This document shows, piece after piece, positions 25,390 through 34,444 of a stretch of DNA of 64,000 nucleotides. The stretch is from an uncultured Clostridia bacterium (lineage in GTDB: Bacteria > Bacillota > Clostridia > Oscillospirales > Ruminococcaceae). Location: NCBI GenBank assembly GCA_944382845.1, contig CALWNN010000082.1, forward strand, positions 62,001 to 126,000, read 5' to 3'. Position numbers and translations under genes: made by a program. The notes under the pieces were generated by a model. The model saw only the letters and a list, made by a program, of their open reading frames with translations. It was not told the origin of the DNA and did not search any database. The first letter of the stretch is position 1. The number at the start of each line of letters is the position of its first letter.

Positions 25390-26169
25390 TTAATTTTCCC
25401 ACAATTTCCACGGAGCAGTACCAGACTCCCAGAGTTTTTCAAGCTGTTGTTTTTCTCTTAATGTATCCATACACTGCCAATAGCCTTTATGTATATAGCC
25501 CACTAATTCTTTTTTATCAACAAGCTTTGTTAATGGACCCTTTTCAAAGACTGTCGTATCTCCTTCAATATAGTCAAAAAGTTCCGGTTCAAAAACCATA
25601 AAACCAATATTAATTAAATCACCATCTGTGTCAGACTTTTCACGAAATGCATCGATTATTCCATTCTTTCCAACCTCAACAACACCTTTGTTTTGACCGA
25701 AGTTATACATGGACATGGTACCGATTTTCCCGTGAGCCTTGTGGAAAGCAACCAGTTCAGCAATATTTATATCACCCACAGCATCGCCATAAGTAAGCAT
25801 AAAAGGCTCGTCACCGATATACTCTCGTATTCGCTTTACACGTCCTCCAGTCTGAGTATTCAGACCAGTATCCACCACAGTGACCTTCCAAGGCTCAGCG
25901 TGCTTATTATGGACAATCATTTCATTCCCGCTAGTAAAATCAAATGTAATATCAGATGTATGAAGGAAGTAATCCGCAAACCACTCCTTAATCACATGCT
26001 GTTTATATCCGGCACATATAACAAACTCATTAAACCCATAATGTAAATAAGTTTTCATGATATGCCAAAGGATAGGCATACCACCTATTTCAATCATAGG
26101 CTTCGGTTTAAAAGCAGATTCCTCTGAAATTCTTGTGCCAAAACCACCAGCTAAGATTACTACTTTCAT
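25390..26169 (-). CDS. rfbF: Glucose-1-phosphate cytidylyltransferase
   Basis: A 259-residue nucleotidyltransferase. The N-terminus MKVVILAGGFGTRISEES and the following KPKPMIEIGG are diagnostic of RfbF/DdhA. It joins CTP and glucose-1-phosphate to CDP-glucose, feeding the dehydratase next door. GAGGAG six bases upstream fixes the start at 26169; an in-frame extension upstream has no ribosome site. Confidence 0.93.
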   Translation of the reverse strand: MKVVILAGGFGTRISEESAFKPKPMIEIGGMPILWHIMKTYLHYGFNEFVICAGYKQHVIKEWFADYFLHTSDITFDFTSGNEMIVHNKHAEPWKVTVVDTGLNTQTGGRVKRIREYIGDEPFMLTYGDAVGDINIAELVAFHKAHGKIGTMSMYNFGQNKGVVEVGKNGIIDAFREKSDTDGDLINIGFMVFEPELFDYIEGDTTVFEKGPLTKLVDKKELVGYIHKGYWQCMDTLREKQQLEKLWESGTAPWKLWEN

Positions 26170-26225
26170 TTTTATTCTCCTCGTATGTACTATATAATTA
26201 TCAAATTTTTTACTAATCCAATCTT

Positions 26226-27458
26226 TCATCTGTTATTTGCAACAGTTCCTGCAGTTTTCTTTCCTTTATAAATGAGCATCAGTTTTTTCGTATATGCCTC
26301 AATATCATCAAACTGAATATCCCTGCAATTTTTGCTATACCATTCAGTCAGTGCTTTATCATTCCACAATTTCAGAATTTTTTCTTTCAGCTCAGCAGCA
26401 TTGCCACTTTCAAATAGCTCACCAGTCTTACCAACCTGAATCAGTTCAGGAATACCACCGATATCTGCACCTAACACCGGTGTACCATACATCTGGCTTT
26501 CCATAACTGAAAACGGACAGTTTTCATACCACTCGGATGGATAGATGCTGAACCTTGCTTCACGAATGAGCGTTTCCAATGCCTCGCCCCTCTGAAATCC
26601 AGCATTCCGGATATTGAAAATACCATTGATTTCATTCTCCAGAGGTCCTGTACCGGCAAAAACAAACTGCACATCGGGAAGTTCTTTGCAGACCTTTAAT
26701 AAAGTGTCAATTCCTTTTTCCTTAGAAAAGCGGCCAAAATAGATAACATAATCCTTCTTTTCTGTCTCTTTCCATTCCATTCGGTCCACGAAATTATGCA
26801 TCGCAACAGTTTTCTTTGCAAATAACGGTTTGCTGTCCATCTTTGTCTTTAAGAATTCAGAGCAGCAAATCATGGCATCAATATACTTATAAGCGCCATT
26901 CAGTTTCCAGAACGTTGCTTCCATAGCACCGATAGCGGACTTTGCTGTACTACCATGAATGCATTTTCCCTTTATGCAGTTTATAAAATGACCACCCAAA
27001 CACTTCTCACAGTTCTCGCCAGTGTTTGGATTGTTACACATATGATTTGGACATATCAGCTGATAGTCATGAGCAGTAAAGATAATCCGGCATTTATTAC
27101 CTTCATTGCGCCATTTCCGGATCTCAAGGATGATACTTGGCGTCAGTTGGTAATTGAAATTGTTAATATGGCATACATCAGGTTTGAAATCATCCAGAAC
27201 TAATCTGATCTTTTTCCTTGCCTCCGTTGAATAGATGGTCTTTAGAGGATAGGTGAGCTTTGAAAGTTTAGACCCGCCATGGAAATCCATATTGGAGGTG
27301 TATGCATTGACAGCATTACCGACACACCTGCCCTCATGCTCCATTCCAAAGTACTGGACTTCATGTCCCTGACTTTTTAAATAATCTCCCAATTTAAATA
27401 TGTAGGTTTCTGATCCTCCTACAAAATGAAGAAATTTATTAATTATTAATATCCTCAT
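26226..27458 (-). CDS. Glycosyltransferase family 4
   Basis: A 410-residue GT-B enzyme. The N-terminal domain opens with MRILIINKFLHFVGGSETY. A cysteine-rich segment around residues 140-170 (CPNHMCNNPNTGENCEKC) is common in one GT4 subgroup. The C-terminal domain starts YVIYFGRFSKEKGIDTL and has the donor-site motif ENCPFSVMESQMYGTPV with the Glu-x7-Glu pattern. A decayed relative lies at 28.6-29.25 kb, sharing close similarity over the first 110 residues, so the gene was duplicated within the locus. Confidence 0.9.
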   Translation of the reverse strand: MRILIINKFLHFVGGSETYIFKLGDYLKSQGHEVQYFGMEHEGRCVGNAVNAYTSNMDFHGGSKLSKLTYPLKTIYSTEARKKIRLVLDDFKPDVCHINNFNYQLTPSIILEIRKWRNEGNKCRIIFTAHDYQLICPNHMCNNPNTGENCEKCLGGHFINCIKGKCIHGSTAKSAIGAMEATFWKLNGAYKYIDAMICCSEFLKTKMDSKPLFAKKTVAMHNFVDRMEWKETEKKDYVIYFGRFSKEKGIDTLLKVCKELPDVQFVFAGTGPLENEINGIFNIRNAGFQRGEALETLIREARFSIYPSEWYENCPFSVMESQMYGTPVLGADIGGIPELIQVGKTGELFESGNAAELKEKILKLWNDKALTEWYSKNCRDIQFDDIEAYTKKLMLIYKGKKTAGTVANNR

Positions 27459-27539
27459 AGTAGACCTCGTTTACTTAATCTTGATATACTCATCGACAAC
27501 ATATTTCGGATTTCTAAACGTCCATCAAAATGTATTTTG

Positions 27540-28565
27540 TTAATCTGCTGGACTTTTTCTAATTCTTATTTCAGCGAATTTCTTCTCAGCTAATCCAATC
27601 AGTTTCTGCATTACAGTTGAAAAAAGAATTGCTCCAAAAAGTACAATTACAACTGTAGCAATGTATTGTATCCAGCCGTTTCCAATCAGTCGGTTCAAAC
27701 CTATCTTTTCAACTACACGGAAGATAACCATGTGGGAGAGATAAATTTCCATGCTGATACCACTAATAAATTTTGCGGCTCTGTTTTCCAGAATATAACT
27801 TCTCTGTGCAGTGCCCACCCCCGCACAAATTATGGCATAGGACAGCCAGCATATAGAAATCAGCAGACATCCTGCTGTGTTTCCATCTAAAATATAGTAG
27901 AGGACAACAGATACTACAGCTGCTCCTAATCCGATCCATCTGTTCAGCTTCAAAAGCTCGTTGCGGTACAGGTAGATCAATCCACCAGTCAGGAAATAAC
28001 ATCCGCTATATAGGATATTGCTTCTGCCTGCATCAAAATACACTGTGCATACGAAGTTGTAGATAAGACTTACTGCAAAAGCAATCCAGGCTCTGCGTTT
28101 ACTTTGGAGCAATACGCAGAAAAAAGGAAAACAGATATAAAATACAAATATCAATCCTAAGAACCATCCAACACCGATAACAGTGATATTTCCTGCACCC
28201 GGCAGAAACCCGAATAAAAGTGTCAGATCGGCAAACGCCTCATAAAGTGCATCTACTGACGGGGACATTGCAACGTCCAACAGAACAAGTAACCCAAAAA
28301 ACGGGAGAATCTTCTTAAATCGTTTTCCATAAAATTCACTTAAAGAAACTTTGTTATTTATAATCCTCTCGTAGTATCCACAGCACATTCCAAAAGCAGA
28401 TACCGTCATAAATAGAAATACAAAATTAGTAAATGAAGGTATCATGGAATCATAAATGAATCCGGTAATGTTATATGAATTGTTGGCTGCTATATGCATC
28501 AATACAATCCCGATACATGCTATTGTCCGGAGACCATCTATGGCACCGTAATGTTTCGTTTTCAT
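27540..28565 (-). CDS. Acyltransferase family 3 membrane protein
   Basis: A 341-residue protein with ten predicted membrane helices. The N-terminal KHYGAIDGLRTIACIGIVLMH contains the conserved Arg and His of acyltransferase-3 enzymes, which acetylate or otherwise acylate surface polysaccharides. The C-terminal ISMEIYLSHMVIF is also typical. A degraded C-terminal copy lies at 30.34-30.64 kb. GGTGGGGGAACGAT precedes the ATG. The acyl group and acceptor are unknown. Confidence 0.88.
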   Translation of the reverse strand: MKTKHYGAIDGLRTIACIGIVLMHIAANNSYNITGFIYDSMIPSFTNFVFLFMTVSAFGMCCGYYERIINNKVSLSEFYGKRFKKILPFFGLLVLLDVAMSPSVDALYEAFADLTLLFGFLPGAGNITVIGVGWFLGLIFVFYICFPFFCVLLQSKRRAWIAFAVSLIYNFVCTVYFDAGRSNILYSGCYFLTGGLIYLYRNELLKLNRWIGLGAAVVSVVLYYILDGNTAGCLLISICWLSYAIICAGVGTAQRSYILENRAAKFISGISMEIYLSHMVIFRVVEKIGLNRLIGNGWIQYIATVVIVLFGAILFSTVMQKLIGLAEKKFAEIRIRKSPAD

Positions 28566-28578
28566 ATCGTTCCCCCAC

Positions 28579-29252
28579 CTACCTCTTTCGGTACAAAGCT
28601 ACCGTTCTATTTACAACATCATCACAGTTATATTTCTGACAGATAAAATCCGATGCAGAGTCTTTATACAGCTTCACTTTTTCTGGATGATTGCATAAAA
28701 CCTTCAGTTTGACTCTCAAGTCCTCAATATTACTCTTTTGGAATATTACAGCTTTATCCTCAATCACTTCAGCACATTCAGCAATGTCACTTACTACACA
28801 GTAGTTTCCCTGGAAAACATACACATAGCCATTGCTCTACAATTCCTCAAGCAGCTGCCCCGGACAAAGACTGTGAAAAATTCCAACATTTATTACCTTC
28901 TCTGCGCATTTTCAGATTTTAAGGATGATGCTGGGCGTCAGCCGGTAATTGAAATTGTTAATGTAACGGAAGTCTGGTTTGAAATTCTCCAAAACTAATC
29001 TCAATTTCTTCCTTGCATCAGAGAAATATATGGTCTTCTGAAGACCTGTAAGATTTTCTGGTTTAGTTCCATCGTAGAAATCCATATCAGACATATATAC
29101 ATTGACAGCATTACCCATACAACGGCCCTCATGCTCCATGCCAAAGTGCTAAAGTTTATATCCTTGACTTTTCAGATAATCTCCTAATGGGAATATGTTT
29201 GTTTTTGATCCACAACAAAATCAAGAACTTTATTTACTATGAGTATTCTCAT
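28579..29252 (-). pseudogene. Decayed glycosyltransferase family 4 gene
   Basis: The 5' part (about 28880-29252) matches the first 110 residues of the intact GT4 at 26.2-27.5 kb, including the start MRILI, MEHEGRC and NNFNYRLTPSIILKI. It contains in-frame stops and a frameshift near 29.15-29.2 kb. The 3' part (28579-28850) encodes a GT4 C-terminus ending NCDDVVNRTVALYRKR, also with a stop near 28840. The central donor-binding region is missing. The original ATG overlapped the GT8 stop (ATGA), so it was once coupled to that gene. Confidence 0.85.
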
Positions 29253-30262
29253 GTTTTAGCCCGACTTTTATTTTTAATATTTCTAACAACTGGATATATC
29301 CACGAGTGAAATAAATGTATAATCGTATACGTTATTGATCTTGGCAGTACGTTGCATATCAAAGTCATTAACTTTTTTAGTGGCTTTGTATTGTCTTCCC
29401 AAAGAGGACTATCCTTCCATCTGGTCATATCTCTATATCGCAAAAACTCTTTCCGATACGGATGTTTATCATTTTTAAACCATGGTCGTGTTCCAGACAT
29501 AAAACATGTTGTAAAGTGAACTATAACCGGATCCTTAATCCCACGATTAAATTCTTCCCTCGTATAAGCCCACACAGGTCTTCTGCAAGCCAAAAGTCCG
29601 TCATAACCCAAGTCATAACACGCAGTCTGTGCATTATACGAAATCGGAAGAAGTTTAACCTTATGGATCGGCTGGAATACGCCATTTAAGACACCTTGAT
29701 CCATATAAGTTATATCTCCTTTAAATTTTCTGATAAAATCTATAAATAACTCCTCAACATTATTTTTCCTCCACGCATCAAGATCAATAACCATAAGACC
29801 GTTATTCGTATAGATTGAGTCCTTTGGAATTCCTATATTTTCTCTATACTTATAACCACGACAATCATCCACCCCCATTACCCATGTTCCTTTCATATCC
29901 ATTTCCCAGAGACTCTTTAACGAGTGACGTATGATCATATCACAATCAATATATATAATCTTTTTCATATTTTCAGGAAGAACATGAAGTATGAACAAAC
30001 GGGAAAATGTACTTATGTGCCAACGTCCAACATTAATATGTGTGCCTGCAAGTTTTTCTATATCCAATTTTTGAAGCCAAAATATATTTCGATTATAGGT
30101 ACGAACAATTTCTTCTATCCAACATTTATGTTGCTTTGATATTCCCATATCAATGACATAAATATTAATTTCATCAATGTCACCACAATTTTCCAGTAAC
30201 GAAACTATAGAAGTTGCTGCGATTTCTGAGTATTCATCACTTGTAGACCATATAACATTCAT
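29249..30262 (-). CDS. Glycosyltransferase family 8
   Basis: A 337-residue GT-A enzyme. It starts MNVIWSTSDEYSEIAATSIVS, has the metal-binding Asp-x-Asp in KIIYIDCDMII at about residue 107, the MDQGVLNGVF segment and the VIVHFTTCFMSGTRPW motif near the C-terminus, all standard for GT8. A C-terminal helix-rich tail of about 50 residues may tether it to the membrane. AAAGAGG precedes the ATG. Its downstream partner gene is a pseudogene. Confidence 0.9.
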   Translation of the reverse strand: MNVIWSTSDEYSEIAATSIVSLLENCGDIDEINIYVIDMGISKQHKCWIEEIVRTYNRNIFWLQKLDIEKLAGTHINVGRWHISTFSRLFILHVLPENMKKIIYIDCDMIIRHSLKSLWEMDMKGTWVMGVDDCRGYKYRENIGIPKDSIYTNNGLMVIDLDAWRKNNVEELFIDFIRKFKGDITYMDQGVLNGVFQPIHKVKLLPISYNAQTACYDLGYDGLLACRRPVWAYTREEFNRGIKDPVIVHFTTCFMSGTRPWFKNDKHPYRKEFLRYRDMTRWKDSPLWEDNTKPLKKLMTLICNVLPRSITYTIIHLFHSWIYPVVRNIKNKSRAKT

Positions 30263-30339
30263 CTTTTTACCTCTTTAAGGAATTATTTTAATATATAAAA
30301 ACACAAATATTCACTTTAATAGTGATACAAATATCATTT

Positions 30340-30640
30340 TCCCACATATATGTAATTTCATATTGCACTCAACCGTTTCCATCCCAAGGATTCAGATCTA
30401 ACTTTTCAGTAGCATGGAAGAGAACCATATGTGAAAGAAAAAACACGCTGTTAGTACTAATAAATTTTGTAATCACATTTCCCAACAGTTTACTTTTCTA
30501 TACCCATGTACAAATCAAGGCGTGAGAAAGAGTTCCTGCTACAGCGATCGTATACATCTTATCCATAACGTACTTCCTCTTTCCATCCGGCAGAGCCGAA
30601 ATATTTTCTATAATCAAAATCACCGTGGTAATCATTCCAA
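30340..30640 (-). pseudogene. Remnant of an acyltransferase-3 gene (C-terminal)
   Basis: Translated pieces such as GTLSHALICTWV, KFISTNSVFFLSHMVLF and EKLDLNPWDGNG align with the C-terminal part of the intact acyltransferase at 27.5-28.6 kb. They are broken by stop codons and small frameshifts. No N-terminal half is visible. With the GT4 pseudogene it suggests an ancestral acyltransferase/GT8/GT4 unit that was duplicated and partly lost. Confidence 0.75.
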
Positions 30641-31051
30641 ATATTTATCTCCCCAATACCTCCACAGTGACCGTTATACCAAGCAATCATTTATAAGGGC
30701 ATCGCTGTCCATAAACAAAACAGATAACCCTTATGAAATTATCGTCTAAATTGTTAATTTAGGATATTGTCTTATTGATTTTTTCCATTTGGACGGACAA
30801 CCTTTAAACACAGCAATCGGAAAATAACGATTGCAATGCAGCTAATATCATTTAGGCAGAATTGCCATCATGTAACAAAACTACACAAAAGACGCTGATC
30901 GAATCAGACTTTCATCGGTTTTTCGGCGGTGTGGAAAAATAAGTTCCTTGGCATCTTTTCGCCTTATATGAGATAATCACTGTCGATAACCATCTATCCA
31001 AAACGAATAATTTCATGATTTTTTCACCAAGCCAGAACCTTATTTACGCTT
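30641..31051. other. Intergenic stretch with no recognisable gene
   Basis: About 400 bases between the acyltransferase remnant and structured repeat copy C. Some of it may be further eroded acyltransferase sequence, but I see no frame longer than a few dozen residues and no hairpin terminator or promoter worth naming. Confidence 0.4.
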
Positions 31052-31223
31052 TTAAATCGGAGCAAAGCTCCTCAGTTTTTCAGTGGGGGATTAAAACCCC
31101 CACTGAAAAACTGAATGGAACCCTGCCTCCCATAGGAGGCAGATCATCCCATAGGAGGCGGACCCGCCTAATATGAGGCAGACCTGCCGAATACTCGGCA
31201 GGGGGACATCGGCGACTTGGTTA
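31052..31223 (+). repeat. Structured dispersed repeat, copy C (minimal form)
   Basis: The shortest copy. TTAAATCGGAGCAAAGCTCC folds back on itself, replacing the long internal module of other copies. It is followed by a perfect hairpin, CAGTTTTTCAGTGGGGG with CCCCCACTGAAAAACTG and a 7-base loop. Then come CTGCCTCC/GGAGGCAG, GGCGG/CCGCC and CTGCCGA/TCGGCAG, ending GGCGACTTGGTT. It lies 38 bases downstream of the initiating sugar transferase stop. Confidence 0.88.
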
Positions 31224-31260
31224 TAATAGATAAACATCAAGCCTGTCCATCAGTTTTTTA

Positions 31261-32064
31261 TCACGATCCGCTGCCTCTAAATACGGCAAGAACCGTCTTT
31301 AATATTATCTTCCAGTCAACTAAGAAGCTACGTTCCTTTATGTATTTTATATCCATATCCATCCACTGGTCAAAGGTTATGTTGTCACGATGATGCTGTA
31401 TCTGCCAGTAACAGGTAAGCCCCGGTCTGACAAGTATCCTCTGTTTTTGATATTCATCGTACTGCTCCACTTCGTTTGGCAGTGCAGGTCTTGGACCGAC
31501 TATACTCATGTCGCCCATCAATACATTCAAAAGCTGAGGTAATTCGTCAATACTCGTTTTTCTTATAAACTTTCCCACTCTTGTGATTCTCGGATCGTTT
31601 TTTATCTTAAAAACAGGTCCGTCCTTTTCGTTTTTTTCCTTCAGTTCTTTTAGTTTGCTTTCTGCGTCAACACACATAGATCTGAATTTGAAAAACTTGA
31701 ATTTCTTTCCGTTAAGTCCTATTCTATCCTGAGTAAATATAGGACTACCCTTAGGATCGTCAAAAAATATTATCAACGCCACAAATATACAGGGGATAAT
31801 CAGCAGAATGATAGCAAGCGCAGAAAAAAGGATATCCTGACTTCTTCGCATAAACCTGTACCCTTGTTTATTGGTGATATACTTTTCAACATCCAGCATT
31901 TCCTTATTACCGGATATAGAATGTTCATCAAAAACTGCGTCTGAGAAACTTTTATCGGCAGCATCACCAAGCAACAAAGCAGGTTGTTCCATATCATTCG
32001 GAATATCCTCTATATCTATTATCTCTTCTGATTTAATTGCTTCCACATTATCAACTCCAAACAT
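31261..32064 (-). CDS. Initiating sugar-phosphate transferase (undecaprenyl-phosphate)
   Basis: A protein of about 267 residues belonging to the bacterial sugar transferase family (WcaJ/PssY type). A variable acidic N-terminus of 75 residues precedes one hydrophobic helix (QDILFSALAIILLIIPCIFV). The catalytic domain follows, with FKFRSMCVDAE, KTSIDELPQLLNVLMGDMS and VGPRPALPNE. It transfers the first sugar-1-phosphate to undecaprenyl phosphate and so starts the repeat unit. It is the first gene of the capsule locus, about 115 bases after a perfect promoter. No clear ribosome site is visible; the ATG at 32064 is a best guess, with a TTG at 32073 as alternative. The upstream tyrosine-kinase genes often found beside such enzymes are absent. 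Confidence 0.85.
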   Translation of the reverse strand: MFGVDNVEAIKSEEIIDIEDIPNDMEQPALLLGDAADKSFSDAVFDEHSISGNKEMLDVEKYITNKQGYRFMRRSQDILFSALAIILLIIPCIFVALIIFFDDPKGSPIFTQDRIGLNGKKFKFFKFRSMCVDAESKLKELKEKNEKDGPVFKIKNDPRITRVGKFIRKTSIDELPQLLNVLMGDMSIVGPRPALPNEVEQYDEYQKQRILVRPGLTCYWQIQHHRDNITFDQWMDMDIKYIKERSFLVDWKIILKTVLAVFRGSGS

Positions 32065-32187
32065 TCCGAGCAAGTTGTTGACTCATATCCGAATCTTTAA
32101 ATATTTTTCACGCCTGAGAAATAACTAAAATAAGCATAATGGCAGTTACAAAATACGACAAAACATTCTCTGCATTAAGCTTTTAAT

Positions 32188-32216
32188 ATTATAACACATA
32201 GGAAATGATATGTCAA
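32188..32216 (-). promoter_or_regulatory. Consensus sigma-A promoter of the capsule locus
   Basis: On the minus strand, TTGACA and TATAAT are separated by exactly 17 bases. The start point would be about 115 bases before the sugar transferase coding region, leaving room for a leader. Confidence 0.88.
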
Positions 32217-32271
32217 CAAATTAGAACAGCCAAATATTACAATTCTACTGCATTTTGTTACAACATAAATG

Positions 32272-32694
32272 TTATTTATGCATAACATACAAAGCTTTTC
32301 CGGAAAAAAAGAGGTGAGCCCTCATGAATTCCTCTACAATTATACCAACATAAGACAATATAAGCCAAATAAACATAAATGGGACACATATTTGTCCCAT
32401 AATGTTCATAGGGATTTGAGAATAATCCCATATATTGAGATGCAAATTAACATTAAGTATTATCCCGGCTATAAATTCACATACTGTTATAAAGATTGTA
32501 ATTATGATAAGTTCAGTAATCAAAGGCAGACCTTTTCTTCTCATATCGTTAAGAATGCTTATTACTATCATGCTTATTCCGCCAAGAAATCCCATTGTGA
32601 TATGAGTAAAACCTCTTGCTGCAATTTCAATAAGTCCGTACGCCATTGCGCCTACTGCAAATACAGTAAAATATTTAAGAAAGCACTTGCACAT
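32272..32694 (-). CDS. Putative CmpB-like (ABC-transporter type IV) membrane protein
   Basis: About 140 residues with four hydrophobic segments. AYGLIEIAARGFTHITMGFLGG and NLHLNIWDYSQIPMNIMGQIC are the signature of the small CmpB-like membrane family of Firmicutes, whose role is unknown despite the database name. GAAAGG nine bases upstream suggests the ATG at 32694; ATGs at 32700 and 32703 are alternatives. The gene stands alone, divergent from hflX. Confidence 0.68.
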   Translation of the reverse strand: MCKCFLKYFTVFAVGAMAYGLIEIAARGFTHITMGFLGGISMIVISILNDMRRKGLPLITELIIITIFITVCEFIAGIILNVNLHLNIWDYSQIPMNIMGQICVPFMFIWLILSYVGIIVEEFMRAHLFFSGKALYVMHK

Positions 32695-33017
32695 TTTCAT
32701 CATCCTTTCACAAATCAGCTTTAATAATAATCTGTGCATTTTACGTCTTTTTAAAACAAGCAACCTTTGTGAATTAAATGAGAAAAAAATCCCGTTTTTC
32801 TCAAATCAGCAAAACGAGAAGACAAAAAAGCCTGCTAATTTAAATTACTGAAATTTTTAATCTCAATACATACTGAATAGGTTTTGTTTCAGGGAAATAT
32901 ATGATGAGCACAGCACATACAGCTCATTCAATAAAATTCAAAATCTTAATTTTTTGTGCGAGTGTAACATATCATTGACAACTGAACAACTTTTTTAATT
33001 CAAAAATGCCGGCAGGC
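32695..33017. other. Intergenic region between the CmpB-like gene and hflX
   Basis: A/T-rich and without a gene. A small hairpin GAGAAAAA/TTTTTCTC lies near 32780-32802. Nothing else stands out until the hflX promoter at its right edge. Confidence 0.5.
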
Positions 33018-33046
33018 TTGACAAAGACTTTAACCTCTGTTATAAT
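33018..33046 (+). promoter_or_regulatory. Consensus sigma-A promoter of hflX
   Basis: TTGACA and TATAAT with a 17-base spacer, 50 bases before the ATG at 33097. Confidence 0.9.
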
Positions 33047-33096
33047 TAATGGTCAAATTACAATTGTTAAAATATCTATACAGCTTTGGAGGCAAT

Positions 33097-34350
33097 ATGT
33101 TTGAAACTGAAATAAAGCCGCCGAAAATAATGCTTGCGGCGGTAGACATCGGAGAATATGATGCAGAAAGCTCTCTTGACGAGCTTGAGGAGCTTACTCT
33201 GACCGCAGGAGGAGAAGTTGTCGCAAGAGTTATACAAAAACGTCCTGCTTTTGACCCGGGTACTTGTATCGGTCGGGGACGTCTTGAAGAGATAGCGGAA
33301 ATATGTGAAAACAATAAAATAGATCAGATAATTTTTGATTGCGAACTTACCGCAACACAGATAAGGAACATTGAAGATGCAACAGGAGTTCATACAATTG
33401 ACAGAACAATGCTAATTCTTGATATTTTTGCCGGAAGAGCCACCACTCACGAAGGACGACTTCAGGTTGAGCTTGCCCAGAACAAATATCGGCTTCCTCG
33501 GCTTGCAGGAATAGGAATAAGGCTTTCAAGGCTTGGAGGAGGAATAGGCACGAGAGGTCCGGGAGAAACCAAGCTTGAGACCGACAAGCGCCACATCAGA
33601 GCGAGGATATCCGCTTTAAGTTCAGAACTGAAAGAAATCGAAAAGCGCAGAACATATTCAAGAGAGAGAAGAAAAAAGGACGGGGTGCTTGTCTGTGCCA
33701 TTGTAGGCTATACAAACGTAGGAAAATCCACCCTTTTAAACACTCTTACAAAAGCCGGGGTTTTAGCCGAAAACAAGCTTTTTGCCACTCTTGAGACTAC
33801 TTCACGTGCAATTGAGCTCCCCGACGGAAGAAGCGTCATGCTTGTTGACACAGTTGGTCTTATAAGACGGCTTCCTCATCATCTTGTAGAAGCGTTCAAG
33901 TCAACTCTTGAGGAGGCTGCAAACGCAGACGTTATACTTCACATATGTGATGCTTCAAGCGAAAACTGCAAGGAGCAGGCGGAGGTTACACTTGAATTGT
34001 TAAAAGAACTCGGATGCGAGGATATTCCCATTGTCACAGTATTCAACAAATGCGACCTTGTTCCTTACATTACCGATAAAGACCTCAGCGGACTCAATGA
34101 GAGTGTTGTAAGAATTTCCGCAAAAAGCGGCGAAGGTCTTGACAGACTTCTCGAGGCGATTTCAAAAGTTCTTCCAAAATCATCTGCAAGAATGAGGCTT
34201 CTTATTCCCTTTGACAAGGCAGGATTTATAAGCAGAATAAGAGTTGAGGGAAAGGTTTTCAGCGAGGAATACACTCCTGACGGCATTTTATGCGACGCCA
34301 TGGTGGATATAAAGCTTTTTTCTCAGGCTGAAAAATATATAGCTATGTAA
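33097..34350 (+). CDS. hflX: GTPase HflX, ribosome-splitting factor
   Basis: A 417-residue GTPase. The N-terminal HflX domain includes DPGTCIGRGRLEEI. A central helical linker follows, containing GGGIGTRGPGETKLE. The G domain has G1 GYTNVGKST, G3 DTVGLI, G4 NKCD and G5 SAKSGEG. HflX binds 50S subunits and splits stalled ribosomes during heat or antibiotic stress. GGAGG before the ATG at 33097 rules out an in-frame start 16 codons earlier. It is a single-gene unit with its own promoter and terminator. Confidence 0.95.
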   Translation: MFETEIKPPKIMLAAVDIGEYDAESSLDELEELTLTAGGEVVARVIQKRPAFDPGTCIGRGRLEEIAEICENNKIDQIIFDCELTATQIRNIEDATGVHTIDRTMLILDIFAGRATTHEGRLQVELAQNKYRLPRLAGIGIRLSRLGGGIGTRGPGETKLETDKRHIRARISALSSELKEIEKRRTYSRERRKKDGVLVCAIVGYTNVGKSTLLNTLTKAGVLAENKLFATLETTSRAIELPDGRSVMLVDTVGLIRRLPHHLVEAFKSTLEEAANADVILHICDASSENCKEQAEVTLELLKELGCEDIPIVTVFNKCDLVPYITDKDLSGLNESVVRISAKSGEGLDRLLEAISKVLPKSSARMRLLIPFDKAGFISRIRVEGKVFSEEYTPDGILCDAMVDIKLFSQAEKYIAM

Positions 34351-34377
34351 GGATTACAAACTAAATACCACAAATAA

Positions 34378-34431
34378 TAAAGCTCTGTCCCGTGTTGCGC
34401 CAAATGCACAATCCGGGGCGGAGCTTTTTAT
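34378..34431. terminator. Bidirectional terminator between hflX and nfnB
   Basis: AAAGCTC with GAGCTTT closes a larger imperfect stem containing TCCCG/CGGGG, flanked by A-rich sequence on the left and TTTTTATAT on the right. The two genes converge here. Confidence 0.8.
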
Positions 34432-34444
34432 ATAGAGTATCTTA

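Noticed and set aside
30322..30749. Two short plus-strand frames of 67 and 75 codons between the GT8 gene and the structured repeat.
   Set aside because: They are antisense to the decayed acyltransferase remnant and lack ribosome sites.
31871..32128. An 85-codon plus-strand frame opposite the sugar transferase N-terminus.
   Set aside because: Antisense shadow; the minus-strand gene has the family motifs and a perfect promoter.
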